Origin: an uncultured Bacilli bacterium | GTDB taxonomy: Bacteria > Bacillota_I > Bacilli_A > RF39 > UBA660 | DNA length: 6,148 bases | Reading direction: 5' to 3' | NCBI GenBank assembly: GCA_934130005.1 | Contig: CAKOXD010000018.1 | Coordinates: 1 to 6,148 of the forward strand | Shown: piece after piece, positions 1 through 5,207 of the stretch | How the letters are laid out: the number at the start of each line of letters is the position of its first letter | How positions within the stretch are numbered: the stretch's first letter is position 1 | Notes under the pieces: model-generated | Seen by the model: only the letters and a program-made list of their open reading frames with translations | The model's database searches: none | What the model was told of the DNA's origin: nothing | Program-made: the position numbers and the translations under genes

Positions 1-326
1 AATTAATTAATGATTTTATAGAATTAAATAAAAAAATTCACTCTACGTATGAAGTTAATAAAGTATTATCTGAATATGATAATGATATATTTATTAAAGA
101 GAATGATGAAAAAATTAAAATGATAGATAATTCTATAAAAAATAAAATGAGTGTATATATTAGTTATTTAGGAATATCTGGTGGCATCACGAATAGAGAA
201 ATCATTCCTATTAGTCTATTTAAATTTGAAAGCAATATTTACGTTACTGCTTTTTGCAAGTTAAGAGGCTCTATTAGACACTTTAATTTAACAAACATTT
301 TATCAATTAATAAGAATATTGAATAA
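1..326 (+). CDS. C-terminal part of a WYL-domain protein (5' end outside window)
   Basis: The reading frame beginning at base 3 is open from the window edge to the TAA at 324-326, giving 107 visible residues. An ATG at 120 is internal to it, so the short ORF starting there is probably only the tail of a longer gene. The last ~60 visible residues read like a WYL domain: a YISYLGISGG strand, an NREIIPISLF segment, then YVTAFCKLRGS followed by RHFNLTNILSI, matching the family pattern of a hydrophobic strand, an FC-LRG turn and an R-F-L--I ending. WYL domains sense ligands (often nucleic acid or nucleotides) and are attached to transcription factors, helicases and nucleases. Here the domain sits at the extreme C-terminus with no WCX extension after it, unlike BrxR/CapW-type regulators, so an enzyme with a C-terminal WYL sensor is also possible. 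The N-terminal partner cannot be seen. It lies 53 bases upstream of the operon on the same strand; a functional link is unproven. Confidence 0.65.
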   Translation, partial: LINDFIELNKKIHSTYEVNKVLSEYDNDIFIKENDEKIKMIDNSIKNKMSVYISYLGISGGITNREIIPISLFKFESNIYVTAFCKLRGSIRHFNLTNILSINKNIE

Positions 327-355
327 AAAAGACGAAATATTTCCTAAAAGTATAT

Positions 356-361
356 TATAAT
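356..361 (+). promoter_or_regulatory. Candidate -10 element TATAAT for the operon
   Basis: A perfect TATAAT lies in the apical part of the inverted repeat, in the only gap large enough for an operon promoter. Transcription would begin near 367-369, leaving a leader of about 12 bases that still carries the RBS but lacks the 5' arm of the hairpin. No good -35 hexamer is found 16-18 bases upstream and there is no TGn extension, so the promoter would be weak, activator-dependent or a chance match in AT-rich DNA. Confidence 0.4.
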
Positions 362-367
362 GCTTTT

Positions 368-373
368 AGGAGG
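368..373 (+). promoter_or_regulatory. RBS AGGAGG of the HAD gene, inside the hairpin 3' arm
   Basis: A full-consensus Shine-Dalgarno sequence sits 6 bases (all T) before the ATG at 380 and fixes that start. It is unusual because it forms part of the 3' arm of the inverted repeat, so it can be base-paired in any transcript that begins upstream of about base 340. Confidence 0.8.
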
Positions 374-379
374 TTTTTT

Positions 380-895
380 ATGGGAGACAAGTGTATATTT
401 ATTGATTGTGATGGAGTTATTATAAATTCAGAACAAAGAATGATTGAATTGAAAGAAAAAAGAGGCTATTTTAACCATAATGATAAGGATGAATTTGATA
501 AATATTTTTCATTAGCAGATACAATAAATGGTGAATGGGAATATATTATCGAAGGTGCTAGTTCACTTAATAATTCTGTTGAAATTATCAGAGAATTAGA
601 AAAAATGAAAAGAAAAATAGCAATACTTACAAAAGTTTATAGTTTGAAAGAAATGCAAATTAAGGTAAATGATTTACGAAAAAATAGATGCATATATTCA
701 CCGATAATTTTTGTTCCGCCCAAAATTAAAAAGCATGAAATTATAATTCCAGATAATCAAATGCTTATAGATAATTCAAATAAAAATATTGATGGTTGGG
801 TTAAAAATGGAGGTATTGGTGTGGTATTTGACAAAAATGCAGAAGTAGATAGTAAAAACAGGGTAAAAAGTTTAGAATTTTTGTTGAGGAGGTAA
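380..895 (+). CDS. Small HAD-superfamily phosphatase (171 aa)
   Basis: A complete 171-residue protein with the four HAD motifs: FIDCDGV near the N-terminus (nucleophile Asp9, acid/base Asp11), Thr84 in AILTK, a lysine in the PPKIKKHE stretch (Lys115-118), and the acidic motif LIDNSNKNIDGW with Asp131. About 70 residues between motifs I and II would form a small helical (C1) cap. The ending, -KNGGIGVVF, is typical of small nucleotidase-like HAD enzymes, so a phosphomonoesterase acting on a nucleotide or sugar phosphate in the cytoplasm is likely; the substrate cannot be read from sequence. Motif IV has Asp-Asn where Asp-Asp is more usual, which is tolerated in the family. It is the first gene of the operon, and its last two codons (AGG AGG, Arg-Arg) double as the RBS of the next gene, 3 bases after its stop. 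There is no signal peptide or membrane segment. Confidence 0.85.
   Translation: MGDKCIFIDCDGVIINSEQRMIELKEKRGYFNHNDKDEFDKYFSLADTINGEWEYIIEGASSLNNSVEIIRELEKMKRKIAILTKVYSLKEMQIKVNDLRKNRCIYSPIIFVPPKIKKHEIIIPDNQMLIDNSNKNIDGWVKNGGIGVVFDKNAEVDSKNRVKSLEFLLRR
887..892 (+). promoter_or_regulatory. RBS AGGAGG of the HAD-PRTase gene, encoded within the upstream gene
   Basis: The last two sense codons of the preceding gene are AGG AGG, a perfect Shine-Dalgarno sequence 6 bases before the ATG at 899. This supports that start and implies translational coupling: ribosomes finishing the first gene terminate on top of the start region of the second. Confidence 0.85.
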
Positions 896-898
896 AAA

Positions 899-3217
899 AT
901 GAACGATTCTAATATTGAAATAATGAAACAAAATTATTCGAAGTCTTTAGAGCAAAAATATAACGCAGTTTGCTTTGATATCGATGGAACATTAACAAAG
1001 AAAAATTCTAAAGAAATTGATGAGCGAGTAATAAAAATGATTGCCGATTTATTGAAACAAAAAATTCCAATAGTATTTATTACAGGCAGAGGATCAACCG
1101 GGTTAAATCATTTGCTTAATGATATACAATTCAAATTGTTGAATTTATATAATGTCAATAATAATGAATTAAAGAGAATTTATGCTTTAGCAAATGATGG
1201 TGCTAGATTATTCTATACTTCTAATGATAAAATATTTAACGAATGTATTTATACTATAACTGATGATAAGTTATATGAATTGAAAAAATTTGATGAAGAA
1301 ATCATAAAAATGAAGAATAAAAAAATAGATGATATTTGTAAAATCGCTTATTCAAAGGATGCGGTAAATAATAAGATATTAAATGTTCGTTTTGTATTGC
1401 AAGATGATAAAGATGATAATGTAAAAATAGTTATGGATTTTATTAAAAATGTAATTAATGACTATAATTTGAATGGTTTAAGTATTACTAGGGGTAAATA
1501 TAAAGAGAGTAGCGTTATTCAAGTTGGTACTACTAGTAAAGATATTGCTATCGAAACAGCAGAAAGATTAGTTGGAGTTCCCAAGAATTCTATGATGAGA
1601 ATTGGTGATTGTGGTGACAAAATAGGAAATGATTATGCAATGTTAAATTGCGAGCAAGGTTATAGTGTCGACAAAATTTGTAATAGTGTTGATGGATGCT
1701 TTCCAATTTTTGATGATGATAACAAAATTTTAAAAGGTGTAGATGCAACATTATTTTTAGTGAAAAAAGCAAAATTATTACCAACGATATGTTTAGAAAA
1801 TGCAAGCAAAATAACTTACGTTAAAAATTATGCAAAAATGGAATATGCCATTTCAGAAGGAAAATGTAAATACTTAACTGCATATAATCAAATAATTAAA
1901 GATAATTTTAATGTACCAAATGGAATGGATGATGTTTTTGATTGTTCTAGTGGTAGTGTAAAAATACCAATGTATGAATGGGAAATGCTCGATTCAGATA
2001 ATCCTTTAAAAAAATTATTTGCAATCAGTGATAATGGTAGTTTGCTCTATGCATTGAGAGACAATTTTAATTATTTGTTGCGAGGTTCTAAAAACTATTA
2101 TTATTTTCTTGCAAATAGACAAGTAAAAAACAATAAAGACTATACTTCTTGGGAAGATGTAAAAGAATGGTATGAAAATAATATTGTTTTTATAAATCGC
2201 TCATTAGAGACTTTAAATATTGAATATCAATATTCTGACATTATTAATAAAAAATTTTTTCTCGGATTATTGGATAATATTAGAAATATAGTTTTAATAC
2301 TAATTAATCATAAATTAATACAGTTCTATAATGATAAAAATATATTAATAAATATTAGTTCTTGCAAAAATATTGATATTGGCAAATTATATAATATTTT
2401 ATATTTAACCGAAAACTTGATGACAAAAATTTGTTTTGAAAATAATTTTTTAATTAAGATAAATGAAATAAAAGAGATACTTTCTTTGATTGATTTCTCT
2501 ATTAATAAAGATTTTTTCGAATTTTTGACGATGTCTCAAGAGAAGGATTATTCAAAAGAATACAGAACTTATAGGGAAATAGATAATTTTGCTGAAAACT
2601 ATTTGACAGTAAAAATAGATTCTGACAAAAAAGAAAAAGGAAATAATTTTGGCGTTTGTGGAATGTGTTATGGTGGATTAGAATTACCAATCATTTATAA
2701 AGTTATTGATAATAATATAAATGATGTGTTATTATTTAATTTTGGAAAAAATATTTCTGGTTATAGAAATAAGCAACTAGTTGATTTGAGAAAGTTTAAT
2801 ATTAATAATTTGGGTGGAATACTTAAAGTTGGAAATATACAAAGTAATAACATAATTTTGCTAGATGATAATGTTCTTACTGGAAAAACAATGCAATTAA
2901 CTATCAATTCACTTTATGATATTGGTATAAATGTTCCAAACATAAATATTGTTAGATATCCCGGTATAAATCGTGTTAATCAAATGTTTATGAAAAATCA
3001 TGGAGCAGTTGATTATAATTTGTTCTTTGAGTATGTAACGGGATTGTGCTTTCAAAGTCCATATAGTTGGGTAGATGAAATGGAAGAAAGTTCATATTTG
3101 GATTCTTTGGGTGTATTTGATTTGAATAGAGAGAAAATTATAGAATGTTTAATAAAAAATCATGACTATAAAAATAATAGTGAAGTTTCAATTAAAAAAA
3201 GGAGATTAATAAGATGA
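899..3217 (+). CDS. Fusion: HAD-IIB phosphatase + helical middle region + phosphoribosyltransferase (772 aa)
   Basis: Residues ~20-300 form a Cof/sucrose-phosphatase-like HAD (IIB, C2 cap): CFDIDGTLT (Asp27, Asp29), FITGRG (Thr62), ANDGA (98-102), a cap of about 150 residues, Lys214 in TSKD, and the acidic motif IGDCGDKIGND (Asp237, Asn244, Asp245). Residues ~306-549 are rich in hydrophobic and helix-forming residues and match no domain I recognise. Residues ~550-715 look like a type I PRTase: GVCGMCYGGLELP (585-597) resembles the pyrophosphate loop, and IILLDDNVLTGKT (652-664, Asp656/Asp657) is the PRPP-binding signature. The protein could therefore transfer to or from PRPP and dephosphorylate a substrate or product in one chain; the base or acceptor is unknown. 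It is cytoplasmic, with no signal peptide. It begins 3 bases after the previous stop, and its TGA overlaps the next ATG (ATGA). All key catalytic residues are present, so both enzyme ends are probably active. Confidence 0.85.
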   Translation: MNDSNIEIMKQNYSKSLEQKYNAVCFDIDGTLTKKNSKEIDERVIKMIADLLKQKIPIVFITGRGSTGLNHLLNDIQFKLLNLYNVNNNELKRIYALANDGARLFYTSNDKIFNECIYTITDDKLYELKKFDEEIIKMKNKKIDDICKIAYSKDAVNNKILNVRFVLQDDKDDNVKIVMDFIKNVINDYNLNGLSITRGKYKESSVIQVGTTSKDIAIETAERLVGVPKNSMMRIGDCGDKIGNDYAMLNCEQGYSVDKICNSVDGCFPIFDDDNKILKGVDATLFLVKKAKLLPTICLENASKITYVKNYAKMEYAISEGKCKYLTAYNQIIKDNFNVPNGMDDVFDCSSGSVKIPMYEWEMLDSDNPLKKLFAISDNGSLLYALRDNFNYLLRGSKNYYYFLANRQVKNNKDYTSWEDVKEWYENNIVFINRSLETLNIEYQYSDIINKKFFLGLLDNIRNIVLILINHKLIQFYNDKNILINISSCKNIDIGKLYNILYLTENLMTKICFENNFLIKINEIKEILSLIDFSINKDFFEFLTMSQEKDYSKEYRTYREIDNFAENYLTVKIDSDKKEKGNNFGVCGMCYGGLELPIIYKVIDNNINDVLLFNFGKNISGYRNKQLVDLRKFNINNLGGILKVGNIQSNNIILLDDNVLTGKTMQLTINSLYDIGINVPNINIVRYPGINRVNQMFMKNHGAVDYNLFFEYVTGLCFQSPYSWVDEMEESSYLDSLGVFDLNREKIIECLIKNHDYKNNSEVSIKKRRLIR
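3199..3204 (+). promoter_or_regulatory. RBS AAGGAG of the PfkB-SIS gene within the end of the upstream gene
   Basis: AAGGAG lies 9 bases before the ATG at 3214, inside the coding sequence of the HAD-PRTase gene. Together with the ATGA overlap it supports this start and coupled translation. The start is also needed to keep the first PfkB strand (RVVSIGD). Confidence 0.75.
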
Positions 3218-5175
3218 GAGTAGTAAGCATTGGGGATTTGGTTACGGATTATTATTATAAGAATGGTAAATTACTTGGTGTTAATGGTGGAATGACTTCG
3301 CATAATATTATTGCAAATTTATCAAATATGGGGATAAACACTGCAGTATTTGGAAGTTGCGGTAATGATAAAGCAGGGATGGTTGCTAAACAAAGTTTGA
3401 GCGATTTGAAAGTTGATGTAACAGATATTAAAATGTTAGATAATGTTTTTACTAGATGCTTTCATGTTTCATATTTTGATACCGATAATGGTCTTGATTT
3501 TTCATCAAAGAAAAGATGTCCTGTGTGTAATCAGAAAAATTGGTATGAAAACTCGTTGATTGATACAGAAGATATTATAAGAAAACTTGATAAAGATGAT
3601 ATATTAGTTTTTGATAACTTAAATATTAAAAATCAATTTATCATTGATAATACTTTTAATAATAAATTATTAGATTTAGGTCAATATTTTGAACTTGATA
3701 AATTAACAAACGAACAAATTATTGGTAAAGTAAAGAATAAGTTTTCAATAATTAACATCAATGAAAGAGTAGTTAAATATTTAAAAAATAGATTTAATTT
3801 AGAAACATTAACGCAATTATATGATATATTAAAACCTAGGTTAATGATGGTTACTTTAGGGAAAAAAGGAGCAATATTTGTTTACAATGGTATCATATAT
3901 GAATTTCAACTTTTTCATTCATCAAAAGAAATAGATTCAACTGGTGCTGGTGATGCTTTCTTTTCAAGTATAATAAAAGATTGGATAAATGCTGATTTGA
4001 GTTTTGATGTGAATAATTTTAATGCTTGGTACAATAATTCAGTTAAATTGACTTCTAAAGTTGTAAAAAAAATGGGAGCAAGAGGCCATTTAAGTAATTT
4101 ATACAAAATTAAAAGAAATAAAAACGAGTGTACTTGTAAAGCTTTTGAATTGGTAATTCGAAAAAAAATTAAACGATGTAATATTAATATTAATAATTTA
4201 GAAATCAGAATTATTAATGCTATCAATAGTAAGGCAATAAATAATTTATATAATATTAATTTTAATTGTAATGATAACTATATCTTTACGGGAAGTGGTG
4301 GTTCTTATGCTGCAAGTGTATTCTCTTCAATTGTAATTAACGAATTATATGGTAGTAATGCATATGCTTTATTACCAAGAGATATTATCTACAGAAATAA
4401 TTCAAAAATTAACAAAATAATAGTATTTTCCTATTCAGGAACTACTGCCGACTTACTTGAAAGCACTAAATATTTTGATAACTCGAATAAGTATATAATA
4501 ACAAAGGGAGAAGTTCAAAAGGTAGTTCTAAAAACAAATGTTCCTAAAAAAAATATAATGTCTTATAGAACTAACACAAATAAAGGAAGAGAAAGAGGCT
4601 TTTTATCTTTTGAAGGTACCATTAGTCCTTCAAGCATATTTTTAAATTATTATTTAAAAGAAATTAATAGTGATATAGATATAAAAGAGTTTATTAAAAA
4701 AAATATCAAAAAATGGAATATGTTTTTTGAAAGTCAATTTGAAAATTTTGAAATTAGAAATATGTTTTCTAGAGGAAATTTGATAAATGTGTTTACTGGT
4801 GATTATACGAGAAGTGCTACTTTTGATACAGAGAGTAAATTTATTGAGTCAGGTATAGTTAATGTGATTATCCATGATAAAAAAAATTTTTCACATGGAA
4901 GATTTATTAATTACGAAAATCTAAATAACAAAAATAATATATACTATAAATCAAAAAATATTTCACCATATGAGAAAGAATTATTAAAGTATTTGCGTGG
5001 TGGTAATAATCTGATAATTGAAAGTGATTATGAAGGTATTTTGTGTGAATATGATTTGTTAATTGCATCTCAATTCTTAATATATTATATTGGAAAAACT
5101 CTTGATGAGGATGTTTCTAAACCTCAATATTCAGAAGATGCTATGAAAATATATTTTTATAAAGGCAATTTATAA
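3214..5175 (+). CDS. Fusion: PfkB/ribokinase-family kinase + SIS sugar isomerase region (653 aa)
   Basis: Residues 1-295 are a PfkB kinase: VVSIGDLVTD at the N-terminus, the GVNGG...N segment (22-31), GSCGNDKAG (47-55), NINE (181-184), MVTLGKKGA (212-220), and the anion-hole/catalytic motif DSTGAGDAFF (241-250) with base Asp247. Such kinases phosphorylate sugars or nucleosides. Residues ~350-630 are a SIS region: FTGSGGSYAASVF (358-370), VFSYSGTTADLLES (404-417), and a second half with KFIESGIV (542-549) and NFSHGRF (558-564), recalling the E...HGP region of GlmS/AgaS-type isomerases. The size suggests a double SIS fold acting on a keto/aldo sugar phosphate. Kinase and isomerase on one chain suggest consecutive steps. 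Odd points are a CPVC pair (102-105) within the kinase and a CTC (306-308) just after it, possibly metal-binding. It overlaps the upstream gene by 4 bases, so coupled translation is likely. The substrate is unknown. Confidence 0.87.
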   Translation: MRVVSIGDLVTDYYYKNGKLLGVNGGMTSHNIIANLSNMGINTAVFGSCGNDKAGMVAKQSLSDLKVDVTDIKMLDNVFTRCFHVSYFDTDNGLDFSSKKRCPVCNQKNWYENSLIDTEDIIRKLDKDDILVFDNLNIKNQFIIDNTFNNKLLDLGQYFELDKLTNEQIIGKVKNKFSIININERVVKYLKNRFNLETLTQLYDILKPRLMMVTLGKKGAIFVYNGIIYEFQLFHSSKEIDSTGAGDAFFSSIIKDWINADLSFDVNNFNAWYNNSVKLTSKVVKKMGARGHLSNLYKIKRNKNECTCKAFELVIRKKIKRCNININNLEIRIINAINSKAINNLYNINFNCNDNYIFTGSGGSYAASVFSSIVINELYGSNAYALLPRDIIYRNNSKINKIIVFSYSGTTADLLESTKYFDNSNKYIITKGEVQKVVLKTNVPKKNIMSYRTNTNKGRERGFLSFEGTISPSSIFLNYYLKEINSDIDIKEFIKKNIKKWNMFFESQFENFEIRNMFSRGNLINVFTGDYTRSATFDTESKFIESGIVNVIIHDKKNFSHGRFINYENLNNKNNIYYKSKNISPYEKELLKYLRGGNNLIIESDYEGILCEYDLLIASQFLIYYIGKTLDEDVSKPQYSEDAMKIYFYKGNL

Positions 5176-5195
5176 AACAATAATTAATATAGAAA

Positions 5196-5201
5196 TGGAG
5201 A
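5196..5201 (+). promoter_or_regulatory. RBS (TGGAGA) of the HD-kinase gene
   Basis: GGAG (5197-5200) lies 7 bases before the ATG at 5208. The 32-base gap after the PfkB-SIS stop contains no clear terminator or promoter, so the downstream gene is probably co-transcribed. Confidence 0.55.
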
Positions 5202-5207
5202 ATAAAT

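Larger units (their letters stand above)
339..374 (+). promoter_or_regulatory. Hairpin / operator-like inverted repeat overlapping the RBS of the first operon gene
   Basis: The arms TCCTAAAAG (342-350) and CTTTTAGGA (363-371) are perfect reverse complements. Allowing G-U pairs the stem extends outward to 339/374 and inward to 353/360, about 15 pairs with a 6-base loop. The 3' arm contains most of the AGGAGG ribosome-binding site (368-373) of the HAD gene at 380, and the stem is followed directly by T6 (374-379). It could be an operator, an RNA hairpin hiding the RBS in read-through transcripts, a weak intrinsic terminator for the upstream gene, or a combination. The geometry is seen in the sequence; the function is inferred. 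Confidence 0.55.

Noticed and set aside
120..326. Stand-alone 68-residue gene starting at ATG 120
   Set aside because: The same frame is open back to the window edge and the residues before the ATG read as normal coding sequence; no good RBS precedes 120, so it is the end of a longer gene.
1590..1805. Minus-strand open frame inside the HAD-PRTase gene
   Set aside because: It lies wholly antisense to a well-supported domain (HAD motif IV region) and its His/Leu-rich product has no recognisable motif; it is a shadow frame.
2502..2690. Minus-strand open frame opposite the PRTase region
   Set aside because: Antisense to coding sequence with clear PRTase motifs, low-complexity Phe/Leu/Asn product, no supporting RBS seen.
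899..3223. Mycoplasma-type code (TGA = Trp)
   Set aside because: Trp is encoded only by TGG and no gene contains an internal TGA. Reading through the single TGA at 3215 would add only two residues before a TAG.
3915..4226. Minus-strand 103-codon open frame in the PfkB-SIS gene
   Set aside because: It is opposite the catalytic DSTGAGD region of the kinase; the hydrophobic Leu/Ile product is what AT-rich antisense DNA gives by chance.
5176..5207. Promoter or terminator between the PfkB-SIS and HD-kinase genes
   Set aside because: The 32 bases are AT-rich with no stable stem or paired -35/-10 elements, only an RBS.
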